From Alopecurus myosuroides (lineage: Eukaryota > Streptophyta > Magnoliopsida > Poales > Poaceae), in NCBI GenBank assembly GCA_028641055.1, contig CM054060.1:62277371-62341370 (forward strand): 64,000 nucleotides of DNA, read 5' to 3'. The notes under the pieces were generated by a model. That model did not search any database and had not been told where the DNA came from. It saw only the letters and a list, made by a program, of their open reading frames with translations. The position numbers and the translations under genes were made by a program. Below, in pieces: positions 44,083 to 56,100 of this stretch; position 1 is the first letter of the stretch, and each line of letters begins with the position of its first letter.

Positions 44083-46570
44083 GGTTCTACACTATGGAGA
44101 ACTTGATCCACAGTGTGCAAGCACATTTTACAGATATGGATGTGCCTTGCTATGCAAAGCTCTGGCGAGTGCATGAGATGAAGAATCAGTCAAAATTACA
44201 GCCACAACCAGCAAAGATGATGCTGGGAGTTCGTCAGCATCTGGTAGCAATGATGAGCATGTTCCATCTTTGGAGAGAGGTAATTCTGAAGAAGATATAT
44301 CACTTGCACCAATTGGGATTAGTTTTTTTTTAGAGAAAGCTGCTGCTACTGCCCCAGACAGTCTTAGGCACTGGAAGACAGTACTATCCTTTTTTTTATC
44401 TATATAGTTGATAAACTCTACAGATTACATTCATCTCTCATTGCATGTTTATGCGGTCATGCCTATCGAACAGTGTACCTGATAAACTGCTAATCGGTAA
44501 TGTACGCATGCCAATGCAAATTAATAGCTTTGGACTTGAATTACTTGCCTTCCGGATGTATTTCTCGAATCCTCGTCGTCATTTCACATGAGACCAAATG
44601 TTGTTTTGGTAATAGTTCTTAAGGTGCAATGCGTATGTTCCAGAAAGCCGAAAACTGCTTTTATTTCTCACAAGAAATCTTGTTATGGCTTGACCATGTT
44701 GTGAATGTGTGTCTGGTGCGGTGGTTCCATATGTCAGCTATTTGCCTTCTACTTTTATACTCCCTCCGTCTCATATTAAGTGTCGATAAAACGGATGTAT
44801 CTAACACTAAAATACATCTAGATACATCATCCAGTTTTGGGACACTTAAGATGAGACGGAGTGAGTATTATATTATATTATTTTTGTATTTCTTAGTTGT
44901 ACATTTGGAATGGCGGTACCAGATTAAATAGGTATAGATACTTGTTACTACTTTAGAGTTCCTCTTTTCGCCGACCATGCTCTACAAAAGCTAAGTAATG
45001 ATCATTGCTAACTGGTATCTTACGTTTCCATCCAAATTCCAACTGTTAGCTTTTTAATGCACTAAGGATGATATGGTATGATCACATTATACTGATTAAG
45101 TTGGACTTTTTAAGCATTTGTATGCATCTCACTGCTGTTTGAAGTTTTTTTCCCTTTTTTTTATACAACTAGTCTAATACGTAGTATAATAAATTTTTGT
45201 CATGTCCAGTGTGTTTTTCTTATTGGATGTGTGCATCCTCGATGCAAAGGATGGCAGTAAACTCTTCCATTTTTAAAATAGAAAATTGTCTTTCTTTGTA
45301 TGGTCAATGCTGATATAGTCATTGCTTAGAGGGAAACTTGAATAACAAAGATAAGAAGGATTGTAACACTAACATGACAAGCAATGAGGACGGTTCTGAT
45401 TTGCATCTGGCCTTTAAAATGTTGGATAGTGCAAGAGCGATAGTTGTGAAGAGCCCAGAAAAAACAATGGAGAAAGCTAATATATTTTATGCTCTCGCTG
45501 AAGTCTGCATGAAAAGAGGTACTTCAGTTATCTTGATTACCAGTGAGTTAGCCTGGTGAATGGTCACTCATGGCCTCACGTTTGATTTTGAATTTTGCAG
45601 GGGACACAGACTGTGCAACCGATTACTACTTGGAATCTCTAGCCATCTCGGAACATTTGTTTAGACCTGACGGTCTTCGAGTTGCTGAGCTGTATCCTCT
45701 TTGTAGTGATAGTAGTGCCAATCGCTCTCCCGTACAGTAGTATCTGGGGTGTATCTATGGGGTTTCAGGGATATATTTACTCAGTGTAGCTGAAGGTTTT
45801 TGTGGTTAAAGGTTTCTCATTTTGTTATCCCTGTATGATTTCAAATAAGCTGAGTTGACCAAAATCTTGCACGGGTGCTTTCACCTTTTTAAATCCACAT
45901 GTTAGTACACATGTGGGTATGAACTGTGATCACTAGAAAAAAAATGCCAGGAAGATAATGCTGGTCTATTGTTTGGTCTTTTATTTGATTTATCATTCCT
46001 TTGTTAAGTACCTTAATTCAGTCCTAGAAACTTCTGCATATGTGTAGCCTTTGAGTTAGCATCCTAGAAACTGTGCAAAGGCTATCTCAGCATGCAAGTG
46101 ACGTATACGAGACCTGAAAAATGGCAAGGACGGTTTGTTGGCTGATAAAGATGTTAGTGCATCTGCTGCTGGAGGACACTCGGGAAAATTCACTCAAGGA
46201 GAGATATCTTCCCTTAATGGAATATTGGCCCGACTCCAGAAAAAGGTGAGCGAACTAGATTTTATTATGGAAAGTTACCAATTTGGTTTTGCTAATAAAT
46301 TTAGTGTCTCTTTGATTCAGCTTAAAGAACTGGAGCAAGCAAAATCAAAACCAAGCTCTGGTATAGATAAGATTATGAAGAGGGGTTTGTCTCACAAACA
46401 AGTCATGGGCAGAATCTTGGCAATACAGCAGCAGGAACATGTAGCACTGGAAGTAGAGTTAGCTAGGCATCAGACGAGCTAACGACGAGCTGATTTCTGC
46501 TGAACCTTCTCCAAAGAGGCTTGTGGCCGTCCATGAGAATTACGAGCTCCAGTGTGATCCATCAGTGTGA
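44083..46570 (+). pseudogene. NASP-like exons of the broken chimeric gene
   Basis: Exon 44083-44279 starts after a TAG acceptor and reads VLHYGELDPQ then FYRYGCALLCKAL, a SHNi-TPR segment, with a TGA at 44175-44177. Exon 45330-45518 has HLAFKMLDSARAIVVKSPEK and FYALAEVCMKR. Exon 45601-about 45689 has DYYLESLAISEHLF. Exon about 46069-46245 begins NCAKAISACK, has a TGA at 46099-46101, then GLLADKDVSASAAGG. Exon 46321-46570 starts LKELEQAKSKPSS; a frame change near 46480 separates it from a NASP-type C-terminal end (LISAEPSPKRL) and the stop at 46568. The exon expected after SEHLF, carrying the last TPR helix start, was not found. NASP is a nuclear H3-H4 chaperone; this copy is dead. Confidence 0.75.
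44760..44865. mobile_element. Stowaway-type MITE, 106 bp
   Basis: Ends CTCCCTCCGTCTCATATTAA and its inverted counterpart (CTTAAGATGAGACGGAGTGAG), flanked by TA (44758-44759, 44866-44867). Lies in an intron of the NASP-like pseudogene. Confidence 0.9.
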
Positions 46571-47195
46571 GGATGTGCTTGAACGAAAACAAGGGAAATT
46601 GCGGCATTTTGCCTGTGTTTTGTACTTCACTTCCCCCATTTCCTTTGGTCTCTTTTTTCTTATGTGTAAGTACCGCAACCAAAAATGCAGTCTTGTGTTG
46701 AATTGTGGATTCAAATATGGATAGCGGATGTACTGCTGTGTGGACTGTGAAGTGCTAAGTGCTCACAGTCATACTTTTCTTGTCATGTCTCCACACCATA
46801 GCTCATAGCTATGTAGTTTACCTTCTGTTGCAGATGCAACCCAGCTGTATTGCACATGTCGCTCTTTGACGTACGTGGAAACTAAGTCTCTATTTCAATC
46901 GGAGAAGGCCCAGAAATTCAGAGTCTATGTTTGATTGGGCTGATCATAAAATATTTGCAATATCACAAGCCATACATGTTGAAGTGAAAACTATTGAGGG
47001 AAAAAAACCATTACACCATACCAGTAATACTGTACAAGTTGGATGCATTTTCTCGAGACTGTATGTACATGCAACGGGAGTCACAGTGGCCGAAATAAAA
47101 CACAACAATTTTCTAACCTGAAGTTAATTTTTTTCCAATTGATAGTAGCCTTTGCTCGAAGTCTCTAGTCTACTGCATTCTTGCAGCTCTGAATT
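46571..47195. other. spacer between convergent genes
   Basis: Between the 3' end of the NASP-like pseudogene and the stop of the PPR gene. No ORF of interest. It probably holds the 3' untranslated regions of both. Confidence 0.4.
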
Positions 47196-48653
47196 TCAGT
47201 ACTCATTCACCCCTGCCATCTCAAGCCTGAGCAGGCCAAGCATCTCGAACACTGCCCCAGCCTGCGGATGAGACCGATCCCCGCAGACAAACTCATGCAC
47301 ATCGCCGTCGATCTCCACGGCGCTGTGGCCTGGCATCTTCTTCACTCCCCGGGATCTCATCAGGCTCCGGACCTTGCCAGCGCCGTCCCATTTCCCGTCG
47401 GCAGCATAGATGTTCGACAGCAGCACATAGTTCGAGTCGCCGCCGGGGTCCTGCTCGAGGAGGCGCTGCATCAGCTGCTCGGCCATGTCCACATCCCCAT
47501 GCATTCGGCAGCCCGCGAGCAGAGCTCCGAGCACCACCTCGTTTGGCCACATCAGCATGCTCTCAACCACACGCATTGCCTCGTCTAGGCGCCCAGCCCG
47601 GCCGAGCAAGTCCACCACGCACCCATAGTGCTCCATCCTCGGGGTGATGCCGTACTCCGCCCTCATGCTGTCATAGTACCTAAGCCCCTCGTCGACGAGA
47701 CCGGCATGGTTGCAGGCCGTGAGCACGCCAGTGAATGTCACCGCGTCCGGCTTGAACCCTGCCCTCTGCATTGCCTCGAAATGCTCGATTGCATCAGCAC
47801 ACCGTCCATTGGCAGCAAAACCAACGATCATCGAGTTCCAAGTGACCACCGTCCGTTTCCTCATGCTGTCAAACACCTGCCACGCAAACTCTGCCTGCCC
47901 GCACCGCGCATACATGTCTACCAGCGAGTTCGCCACCCGGACATTGTGCTCCAACCTCTCCTTAACAACAAACAGATGAACCCACATCCCAAGCTCGAGA
48001 GCACCGACTTCGGCACAAGCAGAGATGACTGCTATCAACGTGACATAGTCTGGCTCGACACCGCTCAGCAGCATGGCATGGAAGCAGTCGATTGCCTCGT
48101 CGTGGTGCCCGTTCTTGACGCATCCGTCGATGAGCGCCGTCCATGAGACCTTGTCCGGTGCCGGCATTCCGTCGAACATCTCGCGCGCGGCAGTGACAAG
48201 GCCGTTGCGCATGAGGCCCGTGATCATGGTGTTATAGGTGACCACAGACCTGACAGGCATGGAGCCGAACACTTGGAGGGAAAGGTGGGGGAGGCGGGTC
48301 GCGAGGTAGAAGCGCGCGAGGCATGTGAAGAGGAGGAGGTGGCTGGGGAATAGCTTGATGGCGAGGGCGTGGAGCGCGAGCGCGAGGGGTCGGGCGAGCG
48401 GGGCGGAGGGAGCGCTGGCGCAGGCGGAGATGACGGTGAGGAGGGTGACGTCGTTGGGCGGAGGCGCGGCGGGGGAGGAGAGCATAGCGGAGAGCGCCGC
48501 GACCGTCGCTGGCAGGTCGCCCTCCCGCGCCGGGCGTGCGATCCCGGACGTCCACGAGACCACGTCTCTTGGCGGCGTGTGGCGGCGCGGCTTCGGTGTA
48601 GCGCAGTGCGCACGTGGGGGGAGGCTGAGAGATGGAGAGGCGGCCACTGCCAT
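47196..48653 (-). CDS. CLB19: PLS-class pentatricopeptide repeat protein, E subgroup (CLB19-like)
   Basis: Single-exon frame of 485 codons from ATG 48653 (context GGCCATGGCA) to TGA 47196. An in-frame ATG lies 44 codons upstream, but the residues after the 48653 start (MAVAASPSLSLPPRAHCATP) are Ala/Ser/Pro-rich and basic, as in a chloroplast transit peptide, so I prefer it. At least five PPR units follow, e.g. VVTYNTMITGLMRNG, VSWTALIDGCVKNGHHDEAI and VVTWNSMIVGFAANGR. The C-terminus has E/E+ motifs (NYVLLSNIYAADGKWDGAGK; HSAVEIDGDVHEFVCGD) and no DYW deaminase. The order and several segments resemble Arabidopsis CLB19, a chloroplast editing factor for rpoA and clpP; orthology is my inference. 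PPR arrays bind RNA base by base. No damage is visible, and it is the only host gene here that looks functional. Confidence 0.8.
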   Translation of the reverse strand: MAVAASPSLSLPPRAHCATPKPRRHTPPRDVVSWTSGIARPAREGDLPATVAALSAMLSSPAAPPPNDVTLLTVISACASAPSAPLARPLALALHALAIKLFPSHLLLFTCLARFYLATRLPHLSLQVFGSMPVRSVVTYNTMITGLMRNGLVTAAREMFDGMPAPDKVSWTALIDGCVKNGHHDEAIDCFHAMLLSGVEPDYVTLIAVISACAEVGALELGMWVHLFVVKERLEHNVRVANSLVDMYARCGQAEFAWQVFDSMRKRTVVTWNSMIVGFAANGRCADAIEHFEAMQRAGFKPDAVTFTGVLTACNHAGLVDEGLRYYDSMRAEYGITPRMEHYGCVVDLLGRAGRLDEAMRVVESMLMWPNEVVLGALLAGCRMHGDVDMAEQLMQRLLEQDPGGDSNYVLLSNIYAADGKWDGAGKVRSLMRSRGVKKMPGHSAVEIDGDVHEFVCGDRSHPQAGAVFEMLGLLRLEMAGVNEY

Positions 48654-48764
48654 GGCCGAGAAGCTTTCGGCAGGAACAGTGGATGTTGGAACCTGACCGA
48701 GCTGGCTTGCTGCTGCTGTTTGATTACCGCTGTGAAATGTTTCCGCTCCCCTCCTCACGTCCAA

Positions 48765-49345
48765 ACCTGGCCAGCGGGCCGGCACGGCACGGCCCAGACA
48801 CGTTTAGTGTTTGGCGGGCCTGGCACGGCACGGCCCACCCGGGCACATTTAGTAAACGGGCCGTGCCGTGCTGGCACACGGGTCTGGCCTAAAGGCCCAG
48901 GCATGACACCTGACTTAAACGTGCCGGCCCACGGCACGGTTAGGCCTATGTGCCCGTTTTGGCCCACGTGTCTGTTTTGACTATTTTTGCCAGAATAAAT
49001 TCGAAATCTTACTTAAAATAGGCTAATCTAGACAAATCTCGCTTAAAAGGCCTCAAACTCACATAAAAATGCCCCTTACTGCCGAAAATAGGTTTTTTCT
49101 GCTTGTTGGGCCGCTATCAGTCGCACCGTGCGAGTGGACCTGGCGTGCCTCCGCGGGCCTCCGCGTGCCTGGCCTTTTAACGGGCCATGCCCGTGCTGGC
49201 ACGCGGGTTCAGCCTACAGGCCCCAGCACGGCCCTAGGCGGGCCACGGGCCGAGCACGGCCCACGAAGACACGTGCCGTGCCAGGCCCAAGGCGGGCCGT
49301 GCCTCCGTGCTCGCGGGCCGGCACGTTGGCACGGGCCCAGGTGGC
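48765..49345. repeat. GC-rich repeat with GGCACGGCCC motifs (MITE candidate)
   Basis: Dense direct and inverted copies of GGGCCGGCACGGCACGGCC-like sequence. The ends show a weak inverted pair (CTGGCCA...TGGCCAG). Such sequence is common in hAT-type non-autonomous elements of grasses, but I cannot define target duplications, so the class is tentative. It begins about 110 bp upstream of the PPR start codon and could affect its promoter. Confidence 0.45.
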
Positions 49346-50660
49346 CAGCTTTGCTCACGTCGGTTTGACACTTCTCACTTTATGATGACAAATACTTTTG
49401 CTCTTCCGAACTCCAGGGCTCCTGCTTTTTACCAATGTCAGTACATTGATTAACTTTCATCGTTTTCAGAAGCGTTTTTTGTGTGAGTGAACCTATACTA
49501 ATAAGTCTAATATATTGACCCTACTTAGAAATATAAACACATGTGATTGAACCTCTTGCAAGTCTCCGTAAATACAAGAGAGTAATAAAGATAAATCAAA
49601 CCACAACCTTAAGCTATGAGATCCTACACTCCCTCGTGCAGTAGCTCACAAAATTGAGATTTTCTGTAACTCCCGCGACCCTGACATAAGAAAACTAAAT
49701 ACACAATGCATCCCGCTAGATCCATGAAGATGAAATATTATGTAGTCGGCGTTTACCACTAAAAGAATAGCAACACAACTTAAATACTCAACTTTACGTG
49801 ATTATCGACAACAAGACGTATCACATGTCTTCAAGAACTAGACAAACTACTCAAAAACAACATAAGAATTATCAGATGTGATATATGGATGAAGAACGAT
49901 CTATTCATAACAAGAATTCATGGCTAAAACTCAATAGCATCAACTACAATAGCATAATTAACACATATAGATATATCACAATTATAGACACAAGTTAAAA
50001 ACCCTAGATTGAACAACAGAGCGAGACGAGATGGAGGGGAATGATGGTCTTACTGGTGGAAACGATGTTGATGATGCCCGATGTGATGACGATGGCGACG
50101 GTGAATTGGTGATGATTTCCCCCTCCTGGAGGTAATTTCTCCGGCATGAATCCCTAGAGTGTTTTCTTCTCTCTATCTTGGTTCCGCCCCGAGGCTGCGG
50201 TGAAAAAATAATCTAAAGGCGCCCCTAAAATTTTTAGTTTAGAGAAAATAATATAACGCCAAAGGGGATCTCGAGGGGAGCCACAAGGGGTCCACGCCAC
50301 CTCTAGGCGTGGGCCACGCCTATAGGTTGCTTTGTTACCTGGTCGCTTGATGATGACGTGAAACAATAAAACGCTCGTTAGGAGACCCCAGACGGAAGTT
50401 ATGATGCAGTCTAGAGTAAGTTTTCCCCTAGTATAGAACCAGAGTTATCGAAGCGGTAGGACTTCATAGTCTTGAGTAAGGTTGCTTCATCAACTGCGCA
50501 CAAAATAATTGGAATTAGAAGAAAACATAAATCAAAATCTCAAACCCCAAAATGGGAAACATAAACACCAAAAAAAAAATAGGAAAATCAGCTCTAAACT
50601 CCCAAATGAGAAAATAATCACAAAATCTTTAGTCCAGATTTGTATCACAAATCGGGATTA
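49346..50660. other. intergenic, nothing recognised
   Basis: Mostly AT-rich sequence with no convincing ORF. A stretch near 50270-50345 with GGCGTGGGCCACGCC is a short palindrome only. The right end is the TTA before a Harbinger-like fragment. Confidence 0.4.
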
Positions 50661-51060
50661 AGAGCATCTCCACTCGTTCGGTCCCCCAGGCCGTTTTTTT
50701 TGGCTCGCCGTCTTAGGGTGTGCCGGTGCTTTTTTTGGCCTGGGGGGGGGGCTTCCCAGTCGCCAGCCCCAGGTGCGCACAATTTTTCGCCGAATTTCGG
50801 GAAATTTAGGTTTTATTCAGCAAATTTGAGGAAACATAGGCGATTATAAATAAAACATAGCCATATTCGGCGAGCTTGAAACTATGGCCAGAGGATTGGC
50901 GGGTTGTTGCCGGCCTCGATATGGTCGACCGTCGATGACAGCCGGAAGGGTACGCCCGTGCACGACGGAGTAATAACTAGCCGTCGGAACTAAAGCGACA
51001 CGTTTCACGTTCATAATATCACGTCGAAGTCACCAACGCACGCGTGGCGTGCTGCCAGGG
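50661..51060. mobile_element. Harbinger-like fragment
   Basis: After TTA (50658-50660) the sequence AGAGCATCTCCACTCG and the following GTCCCCCAGGCC, CTTCCCAG and AAATTTGGC-type stretches resemble the left end of the Harbinger element at 12755. No transposase and no matching right end found; the right part may be lost where the truncated Gypsy element starts. The border at 51060 is approximate. Confidence 0.45.
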
Positions 51061-52501
51061 TTACGGCAGTGAGTGGAAGAGCAGTTGTTTCCATACTTGT
51101 GCCATGATGGCACTTTCTTGGGCCCTCTCCAGTTGCGCCTGCGCCAGTGCCGGATCTGTACTGGTATCCACTGGCATAGTCAGTTTCTCGATGATGTCCT
51201 GGAAGGGGACCGACCTCGGGGTCGATGTGGAGGGACCCACATAACCTGGTTGATTCTCGTCCTTCTCTAGTGGCTTGCGAGCCGGTCGAATCGACTTGCC
51301 AGAAGTCTCGGTGACATCAGTCGTGCTCTTTCCGGCTGCGGGAGCCGGTCCGTCCATCATCACCTCCACGCTGCCCGCGAAGCGATCGATACACTAGTCG
51401 CGGACGGCGCAAACAACAGGAGGATCCGCAACAAAGAGCAAGCCCTCCGGGTCCCCGCGGATGACCATGGTGGCGACGTAGACTAGATGCGCGCCGAAAC
51501 TGATGATGGAGCAACTTGCGGGCACGGGCCTGCCGCCGAAGTCGCCCGTGTTGTCGGTGACGAAGTCGAGCGAGCCAAACCCGTGGACAAGGCCACAAAC
51601 CACGCGCTCACCCAAAGATAGTGAAGATCCCATCTGGATGGAAACCCCAGCCAGCGCCGCTGCTGGCCCCACGGTGGGTGCCAACTGTCGTGGTGAGGTA
51701 AAGACAAATGCCATGGGATGGCTTAAGATACGGCGCCGATGGACGCTGTGGTATCCAGGGAGGGCTTGCACACTAAGAAGTGCGCTCAGACCACTGCAAA
51801 GGCGAGGATCTACCCTGGTTCGAGGCCTTCGTGTGGAGGTAACACCCCTACTCCTGCCTGCCTGTCTCAATATATGGTGTATCCGAGTTAAAATGTGATT
51901 CCTCGAGCTCTCCTAGCTAGAGGAAGCTCTCTGGTTATTTTCTCTAAGGAGTGGAACTAGATGCATCTTCTGGGTCCTTGTCCCTCGCGCGAGAGGTGTG
52001 CGTCCACCTTATATATTGGTGGTCGCTGACAGGGCGTACATGGTTAGGCGGAGAACGCTATGCCGTAGCGCACGCCTGACGACACGGTGCCGAAAGTCGG
52101 CCCCTCCGTATCCGCTGCGGTGTCCTGTCCCCCTTGTCAGAGACATGACGCGGCCTCCCCCATACCCTACACTGTACCCATGTGCGAGTATACATCATGT
52201 GCCTTGTAAGTTGAACCGCACGCGCGTACTCTCCCGCGATCTTTGGGGTCTCAACTGCTCCACTGACCTTGTTCAAAGAAGGATGATTCTTCATGCAACC
52301 CAGATTCTCCAAGTCCAACTCGCACTATCCGGGAAACACCCATAGCAACATATCTACCTTGATTCTTCTTACCGAGATAAATCCATCTCGGTAACCTTCA
52401 ACTTGGTCCAGGCAGTCAACCCGGTCAACTCCATCTCGGTATCCTCTGTTAGGACACCAACTTGTACCATGCTTTTCCCTACCCGGGGTAGCCCCCTGAC
52501 A
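51061..52501 (-). mobile_element. truncated Gypsy element: 5' LTR plus start of gag
   Basis: LTR at 51686-52501 on the minus strand, then GTTGGCACCCACCGTGGGGCC, the same post-LTR sequence as in the complete Tat element (GTTGGCGCCCACCGTGG). Minus-strand frames 51685-51394 and 51369-51061 look like the N-terminal part of gag, with a stop between them. The rest of the element is missing. Confidence 0.65.
51686..52501 (-). repeat. LTR of the truncated Gypsy element
   Basis: 816 bp, TGTCAGGGGGCTACCCCGGG...CACCACGACA on the minus strand, with TATATAA at about 52009-52015. Related in start and end to the LTR at 4053-4942. Confidence 0.75.
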
Positions 52502-52645
52502 CAGCGGGCATGTCCGCCAGTCGCAGCCTTCGTAAGCTTCGGCGTACGCTGCTCACAGCGCCGCCCCACACCTTCATCATCTCCGTCATCCACTCGTTAC
52601 AGAACCTCCGCATCCGTCTGCAGCTCCAGCTTCTACCGGCCGCAG

Positions 52646-53126
52646 TGACGGGGGGATGATAACCCGGTAGGCCAAACTCCAAGGAGTAACCCGGCCCAAA
52701 GGACGGTGCGCAGGATCCGGCTAAGGATAAGGAAGCTTGTGGAGGCCCAAGTTTGTAGGCCCAGCAACCCGGGTTGTGGGTTATTGTAAAGGAAAGCTAG
52801 GGTTTGTGCGCCGTGTCCGGGTAGGATCCAGGGTGCGCCTTGGGGAATAAGCCAGGGGGTACGGGTGCTTTATAAACCGACCCCCAGGTCTAGTTTTAGA
52901 CAGAAAATCTTAGAACCCTAGCAATAGCGCTTGATATCGAGCATCCAGTGTAATCCTAGAATTGAGTTGTTATATCAAGATCGGAGACTCGGCGACTTTG
53001 ATTGCCGGCCACCAGATCGAATTGCACCATGTTTTCCTCTGAGCTAAACCCTCTCCCAAACACCTGTGTCGTCTTGCCCCAAGATCAGTTACCCCCGGTA
53101 ACGTCTGCCGTGATTATCCCACGACA
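52646..53126 (+). repeat. 5' LTR of the young Tat element
   Basis: TGACGGGGGGATGATAACC...CCCACGACA. TATAAA at 52871-52876. Nearly identical to 62853-63333. Confidence 0.95.
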
Positions 53127-53190
53127 GTTGGCGCCCACCGTGGGGCCTGCGTCCAAAGGTGTTTACATCACGGGAGAAGCTCGGAAGAAT

Positions 53191-56100
53191 ATGGAGAATC
53201 TCGTCGTCGGAGAAATCTACATCGACCGCAGAGGAAAAAAGATGGTGGACGATTCCGGCTGGGGGCCAGAGTCGGATCACCTCGAATCCGGATCCGTCGT
53301 GACGATCGGCCGGATCAACATCTTCGTCGGTATGGTACGAACGACTAATTTAAAAGGACAATATCATGTGCATACTACAGGAACTTCTAGCAGGAACAAA
53401 GAGACGTCAAAGCAAGCGGCAAACTCGGTTTCATCGGCCGCGCCGGGATACCTTAGATGGGCAGAACAAGAGATAACGTGGAGTAGAAGAGATCATCCGG
53501 AAAAAGTAGAGCGTCCAGGAGTCTTGGCATTGGTGGTTGCTCCACAGGTTAATGGTTACGAACTGAAGAGGGTCCTGATGGACGGTGGAAGTAGCATCAA
53601 CATCCTTTATTGGGAGACCTTCTTACGGATGAGTCTCAAAGAGTCCCAGTTGCAGAAAAGTTCGACAATCTTTCATGGGATCGTACCGGGTCACTCGGCG
53701 AGCCCCGAGGGAAAGATCACCTTGGAGGTTGCTTTTGGAGAATCGACGGATAATTATCGAGTTGAGTGGCTCACGTTCGAGGTGGTCAAATTGCGCAGTC
53801 CTTATCACGCGCTGTTTGGAAGACCGGCTTACGCCAAATTAATGGCTAGGCCATGCTACGTGTATCTGCAGCTAAAGATTCCGGGTCCTAAACGGACCAT
53901 CACCATACATGGAAACCGGGATATAGCGGCCGAGTGTGACGAAGGAGATTCGGTTATGGCTGAGCAAGCATGCAGAAAGGAAGAACTCGAATATTACCGG
54001 TCTCAAGTGAACCCGGATGACAGAACGGCCTTGAACAAGCCGAATACCGAGGACGAGAGAGCAAAATTCAAGGCAGCACAAGACACCAAGAAGATAGATT
54101 TTGTTGAAGGCGATTCCACTAAGCAGTTTACCATAGGGTCTAACTTGGGAAAAGAGCAGGAGGAAGCACTTGTGGAGTTTATTCGTTCAAATGCAGATGT
54201 GTTCGCCTGGACACCTAGCGATATGCCGGGTATCCCTACAGAGCTGGCCGAGCACAGTTTGCATGTGGATCCCAAGTCCAGGCCCGTGAAGCAGGGCTTG
54301 AGGAAAATGAATGAGGAAAGAAGGAAGGCTATAGGCGAAGAGATCGCTCGGCTATTGGCAGCCGGCTTTATCATGGAAGTATTTCACCCGGATTGGCTGG
54401 CAAACCCGGTTCTAGTGATGAAAAAGACCAATGAGTGGAGGATGTGCATTGATTTTACAAGTCTCAACAAACATTGCCCAAAGGATCCGTTCGCACTACC
54501 CAGGATAGATCAGATTATAGATGCAGTAGCCGGAAGCGATTTATTATGCTTCCTGGACGCATATTCCGGGTATCACCAGATTAAGCTCAAGAGGGAGGAT
54601 TGGGAGAAAACATCATTCATAACCCCTTTTGGGGCCTTCTGTTATAAAACCATGACGTTTGGATTGAAGAACGCCGGTGCAACTTACCAACGATGTATTC
54701 AAAAGTGCTTCGAAGACCAAATCGGACGCAACGTCCATGCCTATGTGGATGATGTGGTCATCAAGACCAGGAAGGCGGAGACGTTTATCGATGATCTAAA
54801 GGAGACGTTCAAAAACTTGAGGAGGTACCAGATGAAGCTCAACCCGACAAAGTGCGTGTTCGGAGTTCCAGCCGGGAAATTACTCGGCTTTATAGTTTTC
54901 GAAAGAGGGATCGAAGCAAACCCGGATAAAATCAAGGTCATCCAGGGTCTGAAAAAACCAGAAAATTTGAAGCATGTTCAAAAGCTCACGGGCTGCGTAG
55001 CAGCCTTGAGCCGATTCATATCCAGACTCGGAGAAAAGGAAATACCCTTGTACCAGCTCTTGCGGAAATCAGACAAATTCGTGTGGGATCAAGAGGCGGA
55101 TGAGGCGTTCGAGGCACTAAAAAAGCAGTTATCCGAACCACCAGTACTAGCGGCGCCGGGTCCTAAAGAGCCTATGTTGCTGTACGTGGCAGCTGGCCCC
55201 CGAGCCGTCGGCGCAGTAGTTGTTGTGGAGCGTAAAGAGGATGGGAAAGGTTACCCGGTTCAGAGGCCGGTTTATTATGTCAGCAAGGTATTATCAGAAG
55301 CAAAGCAGCGCTATCCACATTGGCAAAAGCTGGTGTTTGGGGTCTTTATGGCTAGCCGGAAATTGAAGCCGTACTTCCAAGAACACCCCATAACAGTGGT
55401 TAGTTCAATACCGATGTCGGATATCATCAGAAACTCGGACGCGACGGGAAGAATAGCCAAATGGGCAATAGAGATGGGGGATTATCACATCAACTACGAA
55501 CCCATGTCAGCAATCAAATCTCAAGCTTTAATTGATTTCGTTAACGACTGGACACATACAGGCATGACTACAACGGTTCCAAATTCCGAGTCATGGATCA
55601 TGCACTTCGATGGATCTAAGCAATACGAGGGATCAGGAGCTGGGGTGGTGCTGACGTCACCCAAAGGAGATAAACTAAGTTACGTACTACAAATCCACTT
55701 TGACTGTTCCAACAACATGGCCGAGTATGAGGCCCTATTGCACGGCCTAACGGTAGCTAAGGAGATGAACATCAAAAGGATACGGTGTTTCGGGGATTCG
55801 GATCTTGTGGTACAGCAGGTGTCAGGAACTTGGGATAGGAAGGACGCAACTATGGCAGCATACCGCAGGGAAGTTGATAGGGTTGCAGGATGTTTTTCCG
55901 GGTATGAGGTGGAGCATATAGACAGAAGAAAGAACGAGGCAGCCGACGCGCTCGCTAGACTCGGCTCGCGCAGAGAGCCGGTTCCACCTAACGTTTTCCT
56001 GGATGAATTATGGCGACCATCGGTTAAAACCGAGTCAGAGGAGGAATTGGCAAACCAAGAATGTTTCAAAAAAATTGGCAAACCAAGACCCGGATTCAGG

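Larger units (their letters stand above)
14994..46570 (+). pseudogene. F-box / NASP-like chimeric gene split by two transposons
   Basis: Pieces of one plus-strand gene lie at 14994-15398, 21417-22281, 44083-44279, 45330-45518, 45601-about 45689, 46069-46245 and 46321-46570. The first two are a grass F-box protein: F-box helices, then a C-terminal region with LLYFLSDGEAILEYDL. In the same frame the second piece runs into a NASP-like (SHNi-TPR histone chaperone) N-terminal helix. The later pieces are NASP exons with conserved splice borders. The interruptions are a chromovirus in coding sequence and a CACTA element in an intron. Damage: frame changes in the F-box exon, TAG at 22040, TGA at 44175, TGA at 46099, and a frame change near 46480. 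F-box proteins normally recruit targets to SCF ubiquitin ligases; NASP binds histone H3-H4. Whether the fusion was ever a working gene is unknown. Confidence 0.75.

Noticed and set aside
47628..48146. 172-codon plus-strand ORF opposite the PPR gene
   Set aside because: Antisense shadow of a well-supported PPR coding sequence.
50300..50330. Short palindrome GGCGTGGGCCACGCC as a possible regulatory site
   Set aside because: Isolated, with no gene nearby in a meaningful position.
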